The notes beneath the pieces are model-generated. The model saw nothing but the letters and a program-made list of their open reading frames with translations, made no database searches and was not told the origin of the DNA. Made by a program: the position numbers and the translations under genes. A DNA stretch of 64,000 nucleotides, from positions 2,604,001-2,668,000 of the forward strand of contig NZ_LT629737.1 of assembly GCF_900104765.1 (NCBI RefSeq), in the 5' to 3' direction. This stretch comes from Gillisia sp. Hel1_33_143 (GTDB taxonomy: Bacteria; Bacteroidota; Bacteroidia; Flavobacteriales; Flavobacteriaceae). Of the stretch, positions 32,684-42,153 are shown in pieces (the stretch's first letter is position 1; every line of letters begins with the position of its first letter).

Positions 32684-35667
32684 TGTTAAAGATCTATACT
32701 CTTATAAATCAGAATAAAAAAGCGGCTATTGTAATTGGGCTTATAATTCTTGGTATCATTACTTTTCTAGCCTCACGAATTACTTTAGAAGAAGATATAA
32801 CTAGTTTAATTCCTAGTGGAGAACAGCAAAATACCTTAAAAAAAGTTTTAGATCAAACCGAATTTTCTGATAAGATAATAATTACCGTATCTGCAGATTC
32901 CAGCCTTTTAGAACCAGAAGATCTCATTCAATACGCGCAGCAATTTATAGATTCTATAGATCAGGAATTACCAGAATATGTAGAACAAATTCAAGGCAAG
33001 GTTCCAGAGGAGGGAATACGGGAGATCTATGATTTTGTATATCAGCACATCCCTTTATTTTTAAATGAATCTGACTATTCTGAAATAGAAAAAAGACTTG
33101 ACAAGGATAGTCTGAAAGATAGGTTAAGAGAGAATTATAAAAGTTTGATCTCTCCAACAGGACTAGTTACTAAGCAATATCTTTTTAAAGATCCATTATC
33201 TATATCTGCATTAGGTTTAAAAAAATTAGAAGAACTACAGGTAGGTGAGGATTTTGAGCTTTACAATAACTTTTTGGTTACTAAAGATCACAAACACCTG
33301 TTACTGTTTTTAAGCCCAAAGTATCCTGCTTCCGAAACAAATAAGAATACCATTTTCGTTGAAAGATTAGAAGAAATTCAATCGCGATTAAATAAAGAAT
33401 TTAAAGGTATTTCGGGAGAATTTTTTGGTGGTGTACGTTATTCCGTGGCAAATGCCAATCAGATTAAAAAAGATATACAACTTACCTTAGGTATAGCAAC
33501 TATTATTCTACTTTCTCTGTTGATCTTTTATTATAAGAGAATCTATGTTCCAATCTTACTATTTATTCCAAGTGTAATTGGAGCAATAACCGCTTTAGCA
33601 ATACTTTATTTAATCAAAGGAAATATTTCTGCAATTTCCGTAGGTATTGGGGCAGTTCTCTTGGGTATAAGTATAGATTATGCGTTGCATATTCTCACAC
33701 ATTATAGAAATAACAACAATATTCCAAAGCTTTATAAGGAAGTTACAAGGCCAGTTTTAATGAGCAGCAGTACTACTGCAGTCGCATTTTTATGCTTAAT
33801 TTTTGTGAAGAGTAAAGCTCTTAATGATCTAGGGATATTTGCAGCTATTAGTGTGATGGTAGCTTCAATATTAGCGTTGATTCTTATTCCACAATTATAC
33901 AAAATGCCTAAAGGTAATGGTGCAACCAGCTCTAATTTTATAGATAAACTGGCATCCATAGAGTTTCATAAAAAGAAACCTTTAACCCTTATAATTTTCA
34001 TTCTCTTTATCATAGGATTGTTCTTTTTTACCAAGATTAAATTCAATAATGATCTTTCTGCGTTAAATTACGAACCACAAAATATTAAACAGGCAGAACA
34101 ACATGTTCAAGAGATAGCTGGAAAAGCAGCTAAATCTATTTATCTAGTTTCTTACGGAAATACGGTAGATGAAGCATTAGAATTCAATAATGAGCTTTAT
34201 AAAAAGCTTACAAGACTTAAGAAAAGTAATAAGATCATAAATTATAGCAGCATTGGTGGGGTAGTGCTTTCTACTAATACGCAGCTCGAAAAGATAGAAA
34301 GATGGAAAGAATTCTGGCCGGAGCATAAGAAACAGTTAATTCAAGAAGATCTTATAGAACAGTCTGATGCCTTCGGGTTTAGACCGGAAAGTTTTAATAC
34401 CTTTTATGAGCTACTTTCTTCTGAATTTAACCCGATATATTTAAAAGATTATAGTGGTACCACAAATTTATATTTAGACGATTTTATCTCTTCTAAAGAA
34501 AATTTTGCTACAGTAACTACTTCTGTTAGTGTTAACGAAGAAGACATACCTAGATTGATCAAAGAATTTAAAAGTGTTAGGAATGTTGTAGTAATAGATA
34601 GAAAACAGATCAACCAAAACTTCCTTGGGCATTTAAGATCAGACTTTAATATCTTGATTGGCTATTCTATAATTGCGGTATTTCTTATTTTATTATTGGC
34701 TTATAGATCTATAGAGATTAGTGTTCTTACGCTTATCCCTATTGCAATTACTTGGGTAATAGCCTTAGGAATCATGAGCATTTTAGGTATAGAATTTAAT
34801 ATCTTGAACATTATAATTTCTACATTTATATTTGGTCTTGGCTTAGATTATAGCATTTTTATTACAAATGCTTTTCTAAAGGAGTATGAGACCGGTACCA
34901 AAGTTTTAATTACTTATAGAACTTCAATTATTCTATCTGTGTTTACTACACTTTTAGGTATAGGTGCATTATTCTTTGCTAAGCATCCAGCTTTGGAGTC
35001 TATTTCGTTGGTCTCTATTATAGGAGTATTATCTGCGGTGCTGGTTGCATTTATCCTACAGTCATATTTTCTAAATATGTTGTTCCTAGAAAGAATAGCG
35101 CGAGGAAAACCCGCATTTAATATAAGAACGATTTTACTAAATATTTTTGATAAGAAAAGTATCGATAAGTTATATTATAAGAATTTGGTTTTGGACAATT
35201 ATAGATACAAAAGCGTATTTCCTACTGTAAAAAAAATGTTTGAAAGTCAAAAAGAGCGATATCTCAAACTTTCCGCTTTTATTGAAAATAAAGAAACTGT
35301 TATTAACATTTATTCTGGTTGTGGATTACTTGAAATCTTTCTTGGTTATAAGAATACAGAAATAACTATTACGGGAATAGAGCCAGATATAAATGAACTG
35401 GTGATAGCTCAAAATTGTTTTGCTTCCAGATCATCAAGGCTTCATTTTTATCCAAGTGTTCCAGAAGAAGCTAAAAAATATGACGTAGTTATTATCTCTA
35501 AAATACCGACTTTAGAGATGGAAAAAGAAATTAAAAAAATGGTGAATAGATATGCTAGTAAGGTCATTATTCTAGATCCAAAATATTCTTACAGGTGGAT
35601 CGTAGATCTTAATTTCCAAATAGATTATAGGCAAAATGATGTAGTTGTTCTAAAGAAAATGGAATAG
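32683..35667 (+). CDS. MMPL/RND-type exporter with C-terminal methyltransferase-like domain
   Basis: A 994-residue protein. Residues 1-~805 form an MMPL transporter with two sets of helices, each preceded by a periplasmic domain; typical stretches are VGIGAVLLGISIDYALHI and IFGLGLDYSIFI. From about residue 807 a 188-residue soluble domain follows with a SAM-binding-like motif INIYSGCGLLEIFLG and the acidic TGIEPD, similar to class I methyltransferases. Exporters of this type are expected in aryl-polyene clusters to move the lipid-linked product; the fused enzyme-like domain is uncommon. It starts inside the previous stop codon. Confidence 0.82.
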   Translation: MLKIYTLINQNKKAAIVIGLIILGIITFLASRITLEEDITSLIPSGEQQNTLKKVLDQTEFSDKIIITVSADSSLLEPEDLIQYAQQFIDSIDQELPEYVEQIQGKVPEEGIREIYDFVYQHIPLFLNESDYSEIEKRLDKDSLKDRLRENYKSLISPTGLVTKQYLFKDPLSISALGLKKLEELQVGEDFELYNNFLVTKDHKHLLLFLSPKYPASETNKNTIFVERLEEIQSRLNKEFKGISGEFFGGVRYSVANANQIKKDIQLTLGIATIILLSLLIFYYKRIYVPILLFIPSVIGAITALAILYLIKGNISAISVGIGAVLLGISIDYALHILTHYRNNNNIPKLYKEVTRPVLMSSSTTAVAFLCLIFVKSKALNDLGIFAAISVMVASILALILIPQLYKMPKGNGATSSNFIDKLASIEFHKKKPLTLIIFILFIIGLFFFTKIKFNNDLSALNYEPQNIKQAEQHVQEIAGKAAKSIYLVSYGNTVDEALEFNNELYKKLTRLKKSNKIINYSSIGGVVLSTNTQLEKIERWKEFWPEHKKQLIQEDLIEQSDAFGFRPESFNTFYELLSSEFNPIYLKDYSGTTNLYLDDFISSKENFATVTTSVSVNEEDIPRLIKEFKSVRNVVVIDRKQINQNFLGHLRSDFNILIGYSIIAVFLILLLAYRSIEISVLTLIPIAITWVIALGIMSILGIEFNILNIIISTFIFGLGLDYSIFITNAFLKEYETGTKVLITYRTSIILSVFTTLLGIGALFFAKHPALESISLVSIIGVLSAVLVAFILQSYFLNMLFLERIARGKPAFNIRTILLNIFDKKSIDKLYYKNLVLDNYRYKSVFPTVKKMFESQKERYLKLSAFIENKETVINIYSGCGLLEIFLGYKNTEITITGIEPDINELVIAQNCFASRSSRLHFYPSVPEEAKKYDVVIISKIPTLEMEKEIKKMVNRYASKVIILDPKYSYRWIVDLNFQIDYRQNDVVVLKKME

Positions 35668-35669
35668 CT

Positions 35670-37337
35670 ATGAAAACATCTATTTTACAACTTCTATACT
35701 TGGTTCTCCTTTTTTCTATAACTTCTTGTGGAGTAAATAGATCTTTAAAAGATAGACCAAATCTCGATGGCATCTCTGAGATCGATACCGTTAGAACTGT
35801 TCATAATGATAGCTTACTTACTATAGGTAAGAATACGCTATTAAAAAATAAATATGGAGTTTGGGAACTCTATCTAGAAGGAGATGCGCTAGAACGCGGA
35901 CTCATAAATGGAAGTCTTACTAAAGAGTTAATGGCAAAACAAGAAATTGCTATTATGACCAAGATTGAAAGTCTTGTGCCTTCCACATCATATCAGAAAT
36001 TTCTAAGCAAAATGGTTAAATTCTTCAATAGGAAAATGTACAAGTATGTTCCGGAAGAATATAAACAGGAGATCTATGGTATTTCCAGATTTTCACTTGA
36101 AAAATATGATTTTTTTGCACCTGCTTATGTTAGAGCTATGTACTTGCATGGTGCTCATGATATTGGGCACGCATTGCAGGATCTAATGCTGGTTGGTTGT
36201 ACGTCTTTTGCTGCCTGGGATGGTAAAACCAGTGACGGGAAATTATTGCTTGGTAGAAATTTTGATTTTTATGCGGGAGATGATTTTGCGGAAGAAAAAA
36301 TAGTAGCATTTATCAATCCAACTGAAGGTCATAAATTTATGATGTACACATGGGGAGGATTTATTGGTGCGGTAAGCGGTTTAAATATTCAAGGATTGAG
36401 CGTTACTATAAATGCCGGAAAATCTAAAATTCCCTTGCTTGCTAAAACTCCAATATCTTTGGTTGCTAGAGAGATCTTGCAATACGCCGGTACTATAGAT
36501 GAGGCTGTTGCTATAGCTAAGAAACGAAAAGTGTTTGTATCTGAAGCCATCATGATTGGAAGCTCTAAGGATCATAAAGCCGTTCTTATAGAAGTGTCTC
36601 CAAATAATTTTGGTGTTTTTGATGTTGAGAATAGCGATCATTTAGTATGTAGCAATCATTTTCAAAGTGCTGCTTATAATTCAGATAGAAGAAATACAAA
36701 AGCAATTGAAGAAAGTCACTCTGCATATAGATTTAAGAGAATGCAGGAATTATTAGATAGTACAGATAAACTAGACCCAGAAAAGGCTGTGGCTATTTTA
36801 AGAAATAGAAATGGATTGAATGGTAAAAAGATAGGTTTTGGTAATGAAAAAGCAATAAATCAATTATTGGCTCATCATGGAATTATATTTAAACCTGAAG
36901 AACTGAAAGTATGGGTATCTGCAAATCCTTATCAATTAGGAGAATTTATAGCTTATGATCTTAATGATGCTTTTAATAAATTTGAAAGGGGTAATGTGAA
37001 AAATTCTGTATCCACAGTTCAGGCTACAATTTCCAAAGATGAGTTTGTGAATTCTCAAGAATTTTCAGATTATGAAGTGTTTAGAAAGTTAAGTCAGCAA
37101 ATTGAGCTGAATCTTTTAAGTGGTCAAGAGATTAAGGAACGAGATCTTCAAAAGCTTCAAATCTTAAATCCCTATTATTGGAAATCTTATAGTATAACAG
37201 GAGATTATTATTATGAGCGTGAAGATTATAAAATGGCGATCATCAATTACAAAAAAGCGTTAAGGTTAGAAATAACTACATTGTCAGATAGAAAGCGCTT
37301 AATCACAAGAATTAAAAAAAGCTATAGAAAATTATAA
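35670..37337 (+). CDS. C45-family (penicillin acylase/acyltransferase-like) lipoprotein with TPR tail
   Basis: A 555-residue lipoprotein (lipobox SITSCG, Cys at residue 20). The core LMLVGCTSFAAWDGKTSDGK, LLLGRNFDFYAGDDF and GLNIQGLSVTINAG matches the Ntn-hydrolase C45 family (acyl-CoA:6-aminopenicillanate acyltransferase-like), where Cys in GCTSF becomes the nucleophile after self-cleavage. The last ~110 residues look like TPR helices (YYKSYS, YKMAIINYKKALR type). It lies 2 bases after the exporter gene. It probably acylates or hydrolyses the pigment or its lipid partner at the outer membrane; this is inference. Confidence 0.75.
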   Translation: MKTSILQLLYLVLLFSITSCGVNRSLKDRPNLDGISEIDTVRTVHNDSLLTIGKNTLLKNKYGVWELYLEGDALERGLINGSLTKELMAKQEIAIMTKIESLVPSTSYQKFLSKMVKFFNRKMYKYVPEEYKQEIYGISRFSLEKYDFFAPAYVRAMYLHGAHDIGHALQDLMLVGCTSFAAWDGKTSDGKLLLGRNFDFYAGDDFAEEKIVAFINPTEGHKFMMYTWGGFIGAVSGLNIQGLSVTINAGKSKIPLLAKTPISLVAREILQYAGTIDEAVAIAKKRKVFVSEAIMIGSSKDHKAVLIEVSPNNFGVFDVENSDHLVCSNHFQSAAYNSDRRNTKAIEESHSAYRFKRMQELLDSTDKLDPEKAVAILRNRNGLNGKKIGFGNEKAINQLLAHHGIIFKPEELKVWVSANPYQLGEFIAYDLNDAFNKFERGNVKNSVSTVQATISKDEFVNSQEFSDYEVFRKLSQQIELNLLSGQEIKERDLQKLQILNPYYWKSYSITGDYYYEREDYKMAIINYKKALRLEITTLSDRKRLITRIKKSYRKL

Positions 37338-37340
37338 CTT

Positions 37341-38624
37341 ATGAAGAACATTCAAACGGCTTCTAAAGAGGAAATAGCAGAAATACAATGGCTTAGATTA
37401 AAGAATCAAATGCTATTTTTAGATCAGAATTCTAAATTCTATCATAAGCGTTTCAAAAAGAACGATATAGAACTTAGTGAGATCCATACTTTGGAAGATC
37501 TAAGGAAGATCCCTATCACTACTAAAGAAGAGCTACAACTATATAACCATGACTTTATATGTGTTCCTAAAGAAGATATTATAGATCATGTTACTACTTC
37601 TGGAACTTTGGGTAGACCGGTAAGTTTGGCCCTAAATAATGCAGATCTAGATAGACTCGCTTTAAATGAAATGCAGTCTTTTCAGATAATTGGCGTAAAG
37701 AAAGAAGATGTGGTGCAAATTACGACCACTTTAGACAGAAGATTTATGGCCGGGATGGCATATTTTCTAGGATTAAGAATGTTAGGTGCCGGTGTAATTA
37801 GAACAGGTAGCGGATTGCCACAATTACAGTGGGATTCTATAGAGAGATTTCAGCCCAAATATTTAATTGCTGTACCTTCATTTCTTTTAAAAATGATAGA
37901 TTATGCTCAGGAGCATCATATAGATTTTAAAAAGTCCTCAGTAAAGGCAGCTATTTGTATAGGTGAATCTATTCGAAACATGGATTTGGAATTTAATGCA
38001 TTGTCAAAAAAGATAAAGCAGTTATGGGATATTGAGCTATTTTCTACCTATGCTTCTTCAGAAATGGCTACCGCCTTTACAGAATGTGAGTTGCATGTTG
38101 GTAATCATGCACAACCCGATCTTATCTTCACCGAAATTTTAGATCAGGCTGGAGCACCCGTAAAATCCGGAGAAGTAGGGGAGTTGGTTATTTCCACTCT
38201 TCAAAATACCACCATGCCTTTATTAAGATATGCCACCGGAGATATGGTTTCTTTTATTGATGATCCATGTAAATGCGGAAGAAATACCATAAGATTAAGT
38301 CCGGTAATTGGTAGAAATAGACAAATGATCAAATTAAAAGGAACAAGTCTATATCCTCAAAATGTTATTGATACTATTAACGAGTTTGATAAGATCTCTC
38401 TTTTTGTAATTATAGCAGAAAGAGGAAATTTGGGAATTGATAATTTAATAATAAAGATACCTGATACTTCTACGTTGACATTAATACAGCTTTTTAAAGA
38501 ATTTTTAAAATCCAAGTTACAGGTTACACCAACATTAGAAATGGCTTTACCTTCTGATATAGAAAAATTAAAGTATCCCGAAGATGGAAGAAAACCGAGA
38601 GTATTTATTGATAATAGGTATTAA
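37341..38624 (+). CDS. Phenylacetate-CoA-ligase-like adenylate-forming enzyme
   Basis: A 427-residue PaaK-family ligase. The ATP/AMP-binding TTSGTLGRPVSLAL, the loop YASSEMATAFTECE, TTMPLLRYATGDM and the metal-binding-like cysteines in CKCGRNTIRLSP, GRNRQMIKLKG are typical of PaaK. It would activate 4-coumarate (from the ammonia-lyase) as an adenylate for loading on CoA or the ACP, providing the starter unit. Last gene of the operon; the next gene converges from the other strand 5 bases away. Confidence 0.85.
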   Translation: MKNIQTASKEEIAEIQWLRLKNQMLFLDQNSKFYHKRFKKNDIELSEIHTLEDLRKIPITTKEELQLYNHDFICVPKEDIIDHVTTSGTLGRPVSLALNNADLDRLALNEMQSFQIIGVKKEDVVQITTTLDRRFMAGMAYFLGLRMLGAGVIRTGSGLPQLQWDSIERFQPKYLIAVPSFLLKMIDYAQEHHIDFKKSSVKAAICIGESIRNMDLEFNALSKKIKQLWDIELFSTYASSEMATAFTECELHVGNHAQPDLIFTEILDQAGAPVKSGEVGELVISTLQNTTMPLLRYATGDMVSFIDDPCKCGRNTIRLSPVIGRNRQMIKLKGTSLYPQNVIDTINEFDKISLFVIIAERGNLGIDNLIIKIPDTSTLTLIQLFKEFLKSKLQVTPTLEMALPSDIEKLKYPEDGRKPRVFIDNRY

Positions 38625-38629
38625 GTTTC

Positions 38630-39808
38630 TTATATCTTTTTACAACTAATTACAATCTTTCTATTATTCATATCTGTAGTAAAGAATAAATAAAGTACTC
38701 CGCCATCTTTAATTTTTAATTCCTCTCTTAGTGCCTCTACAGATTTGGGGAAATTTCTAGTAGTAATATTGGCTTTTTTAGACTTAAAGTATTTCTTTAA
38801 GTACTTTTTGTTATATTCCAGTATTTCAATGACTTCAAATCTTCTACCTGGAAATTCTACCAAACTCTGTGAAGTATATAAATGAGAATTTTGATGCAGA
38901 GTAGAAGTCTCTGTCTCTTTTGATAAAGTACCGAATAGTCCGCTTTTCATTATAGCAGGATTTGGTTCAAATAGATAATTAAGAGGGAGACATAGATTGT
39001 AACTTTCTTCATCTGCATTAAACCAACCTTCAAATTTCTGAATTGATTCTTTTAAAAAGTTAACGGTCTTTATTTTAATAGAATCATTGTAATTCTTCTC
39101 TATAACCCAAAGCAGTTCTTTAACCTCATTATTTACTGAAACTATATGAACTTCTTTTACATTATCTAATTCCAGAATACCTGCCTTAATATCGAGGAGT
39201 GGAGAGGTCTTAATAAGAATATTATTGGTTCTACTCAATACAAAATCTAGCTGTTCCACAATATTGGGAGTGCACTGATCTAAACGAAAAACCTTCCCAC
39301 CATGATCATCTCTTCTTGCAGGATCTAAATAGATCCAAGTATATTGCTTTTCATGTTCATTCAAGAATTTAATACTGTCGCAGTTAATGGTTTGAATATT
39401 CTTTTTAGCTAACACATTGAAATTATGCGTAACGATCTCTGAAAGTTCTGTATTAATTTCGCAGTGTGTCACTACCTTAAAATTATCCGCGAAATAATAG
39501 TCATCTATACCAAAACCGCCCGTAAGATCTATCAAATTATCTCCATAAATAAGCGAGGCCTTATATTTTGCAGTAGTTTCTGATGAAGTCTGTTCCAGAT
39601 TCAAGGCTTCCGGATATATTATAGAAGATTTGGAATACCAAGTAGGCAACTTTTTTTGAGCTTTTTTAAATGCTGCAATTTGTATAGCGATCTCCTGTAT
39701 AGTAATTTCAGGAAAGGGACTACCCTTCAAAATAAGCTGTGGTAAATCCACTTTCTGATTTTTCAGAATAAATTTCTGTACCTCTGGATGTAAGATGGCC
39801 TTATTCAA
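38630..39808 (-). CDS. Class I SAM-dependent methyltransferase with THUMP-like domain
   Basis: A 392-residue cytoplasmic protein. The SAM-binding motif is LIDLTGGFGIDDYYFA (about residues 93-108), followed by THCEIN and the catalytic-type YLDPARRD, with a C-terminal RNA-binding-like domain. This combination is a conserved Bacteroidota protein annotated as a THUMP-like domain methyltransferase, presumably acting on RNA. It is transcribed towards the pigment operon and ends 5 bases from it; no terminator is obvious between them. Confidence 0.8.
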   Translation of the reverse strand: MNKAILHPEVQKFILKNQKVDLPQLILKGSPFPEITIQEIAIQIAAFKKAQKKLPTWYSKSSIIYPEALNLEQTSSETTAKYKASLIYGDNLIDLTGGFGIDDYYFADNFKVVTHCEINTELSEIVTHNFNVLAKKNIQTINCDSIKFLNEHEKQYTWIYLDPARRDDHGGKVFRLDQCTPNIVEQLDFVLSRTNNILIKTSPLLDIKAGILELDNVKEVHIVSVNNEVKELLWVIEKNYNDSIKIKTVNFLKESIQKFEGWFNADEESYNLCLPLNYLFEPNPAIMKSGLFGTLSKETETSTLHQNSHLYTSQSLVEFPGRRFEVIEILEYNKKYLKKYFKSKKANITTRNFPKSVEALREELKIKDGGVLYLFFTTDMNNRKIVISCKKI

Positions 39809-39818
39809 GCTTTTCTAT

Positions 39819-40907
39819 TTAAAGATCTCTTGTAAGCCTTTTAACGATCTTATATTCGCTTAAAGATTCTTTGGCGATCACTTTTAATGCCGTATAAAAT
39901 GGAATGGCTACAACCATACCTAGAACCCCAAAAATCAGCCCCGAGATAAGTATGATCAAGAATATCTCTAATGGATGAGATCTTACACTAGCACCAAATA
40001 TAAGCGGCTGACTTATAAAATTGTCTATTAACTGGCAAATAGCATATCCCAGCATTACATATATCAATTTAGGGAGAATGATCTCTTGAAAATCTGCTCC
40101 TAAATTACTAGAGATCACAAATAAGCTCATTAAAATACCAGCAGCAATAGGTCCTAAATAGGGAACAAGGTTTAGCGTGGCGCAAATAAATGCGATTGCA
40201 ACTGGATTGTTAATTTCAAATATACTTAGTAAAAGCATGTATAAAATGAACAGCACGGTTACTTGCATGGTAAGTCCTACAAAGTATCTTGATAATAATA
40301 TCTTAATTTTGTTGAATACTCTCTGAAATTTGTCTTCCTCTCCTTTATTAGCAAATACCAAAATACTATTTAGCATCAGCTTACTATCTTTTAGTAAGAA
40401 GAAGGAGATAAAAATGATAGAGAAAACGGCGATTAATGTAGCTCCTAAGATTCCAAAAACACTATTTAAGAATTTAGGAACCATTTTAAGATTGAGGCTT
40501 TGTGCAAATTCGCTTTGTTTTAAGCCCTCAATGATATTTATATCGTTAACACCGAGATATGCATTAATTTGAGTGTTAAGCTCGGAGATATCGCTTTTAA
40601 AGGCTTCAATATCAATTTGTCCTAAATAGTAACTCTGTTCTATCATAATAGGAACAAAAACAAATATTATTCCTACGAAAATCGAGAGTACGAGCAGTAA
40701 TACCATAATCACCGCCACTTGGTTCGGTATACGAAGTCTAGATCTTAAAAAGATCACCACAGGTCTACCAACAAGAGAAATAACACCGGCAACTGCTATA
40801 TAAATAAGCACCGATTGAATTTGATATAAAAAATAGAGTAAAAGGAAGATACCAGATAAAATTCCTAATGCACGTAATATTCCGTAAGAAAAAGTTTTCG
40901 CGTTCAC
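39819..40907 (-). CDS. AI-2E family transporter
   Basis: A 362-residue integral membrane protein of the AI-2 exporter family (PF01594 type). About eight helices are visible, with the typical central region NLVPYLGPIAAGI and IDNFISQPLIFGASVRSHPLEIFLIIL towards the C-terminus. Members export varied substrates (AI-2, ions); the substrate here cannot be told. It lies 10 bases upstream of the methyltransferase gene in the same direction and 12 bases after the trmH-like gene. Confidence 0.88.
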   Translation of the reverse strand: MNAKTFSYGILRALGILSGIFLLLYFLYQIQSVLIYIAVAGVISLVGRPVVIFLRSRLRIPNQVAVIMVLLLVLSIFVGIIFVFVPIMIEQSYYLGQIDIEAFKSDISELNTQINAYLGVNDINIIEGLKQSEFAQSLNLKMVPKFLNSVFGILGATLIAVFSIIFISFFLLKDSKLMLNSILVFANKGEEDKFQRVFNKIKILLSRYFVGLTMQVTVLFILYMLLLSIFEINNPVAIAFICATLNLVPYLGPIAAGILMSLFVISSNLGADFQEIILPKLIYVMLGYAICQLIDNFISQPLIFGASVRSHPLEIFLIILISGLIFGVLGMVVAIPFYTALKVIAKESLSEYKIVKRLTRDL

Positions 40908-40919
40908 CGTGTAAATATA

Positions 40920-41438
40920 TTATTTATTCGGAAAGGGAAGAAGGGTTTTAGTAATTTCATATAAAGCTATTCCTGTAGCTTGTGCAACATTCATACTGCT
41001 ATTTTCTCCAAACATATTGATATGAAGATGTTTATGAGATAGTTCTAACAATTCTGAGCTAATACCGGCGCTTTCATTACCCACTATTAATAACAATTTA
41101 GTTTCATTTTCATAACTAATGCTATCTATACTCACGCTATTGGATGTTATTTCTATAGCTAGAGTTTTATAACCCTTTTCTATAAATGATCTAGCAACAC
41201 CTGCAGCCTCTTTCATATATTCGAAATCTACATACTTGTAAGTAGATCTTGCGGTTTTTTTTAACCTATTGCTTTTTAAATTAATGGGGGAACCGGTAAA
41301 AATGATTTTATGAATGTTAAAAGCATCTGCAAGTCTAAAAATGCTACCAATATTGGCTTCACCTATAATATTATCTGTTAGTATAATTAAAGGGAATTTT
41401 TTAGTGGTGCTGAAATGATCTGGATGAGCTAATTGCAT
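40920..41438 (-). CDS. TrmH/SpoU-family RNA methyltransferase
   Basis: A small 172-residue SPOUT methyltransferase. Motifs seen are LTDNIIGEANIGSIFRLADAF (motif 1, with the Asn and Arg), LLIVGNESAGISSELL (motif 2) and MFGENSSMNVAQATGIALYE (motif 3), which make the SAM-binding knot. It probably 2'-O-methylates tRNA or rRNA. It follows the DUF4159 gene after 2 bases. Confidence 0.88.
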   Translation of the reverse strand: MQLAHPDHFSTTKKFPLIILTDNIIGEANIGSIFRLADAFNIHKIIFTGSPINLKSNRLKKTARSTYKYVDFEYMKEAAGVARSFIEKGYKTLAIEITSNSVSIDSISYENETKLLLIVGNESAGISSELLELSHKHLHINMFGENSSMNVAQATGIALYEITKTLLPFPNK

Positions 41439-41440
41439 AA

Positions 41441-42097
41441 TTAATCTATAAAAGCATATTTAATAATATTAGCACCCATTTTCAAGGCTCTACTTCTTAC
41501 TTCTTCCGGATCGTTATGAATAGCCGCATCTTCCCATCCATCTCCAAGGTCGCTTTCAAATGTGAATAATAAGATAAGTCTATCTCCTTCAAAAAATCCC
41601 AAAGCCTGAGGTGGTAATCCATCATGTTCATGGATTTTAGGTAATCCGTTGGGAAATTGATACGCAGTACTAAAAATTAAGTGATTTGTGGAGATCTCTT
41701 GTAACGTTTTATTCGGAAATAATTTCTTTAGCTCTTTTAAAAGATACGGTTTCATTCCATAATTATCGTCTATGTGTAAAAACCCTCCGCTCAATAAATA
41801 ATTTCTAAGATTTGTAACTTCATGATCATTAAAGATCACATTTCCATGCCCCGTCATATGCACAAATGGGTATTGAAAAATAGCGCTACTTCCTGGAGTA
41901 ACAGTAGCTGGTTTAGAATTTATTACAGTATGAATATTATCATTGCAAAATTTTATAAGATTTGGCAAAGCTGTGGGGTTTGCATACCAATCTCCACCAC
42001 CATTATACTTTAAAAGTGCTATTTCCTGAGCGTTGGACGCCAAAGAAAAAATAAGTACCAACATAACTATCAAGTATTTATAGAATATCATGGGCAT
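41441..42097 (-). CDS. DUF4159 secreted protein
   Basis: A 218-residue protein with a signal peptide (LIVMLVLIFSLASNAQE). The core YNGGGDWYANPTALPNL, FVHMTGHGNVIFNDHEV, LRNYLLSGGFLHIDDNYG and a C-terminal LGDGWEDAAIHND is that of DUF4159, which has a flavodoxin/ThuA-like fold and is conserved in Bacteroidota. Function is unknown. It lies between translation-related genes. Confidence 0.82.
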   Translation of the reverse strand: MPMIFYKYLIVMLVLIFSLASNAQEIALLKYNGGGDWYANPTALPNLIKFCNDNIHTVINSKPATVTPGSSAIFQYPFVHMTGHGNVIFNDHEVTNLRNYLLSGGFLHIDDNYGMKPYLLKELKKLFPNKTLQEISTNHLIFSTAYQFPNGLPKIHEHDGLPPQALGFFEGDRLILLFTFESDLGDGWEDAAIHNDPEEVRSRALKMGANIIKYAFID

Positions 42098-42153
42098 TTA
42101 AAATAAAGTACGTCTAAAAAGTAATTTCTTAGTTTTCAGTTATTCTAACAATA

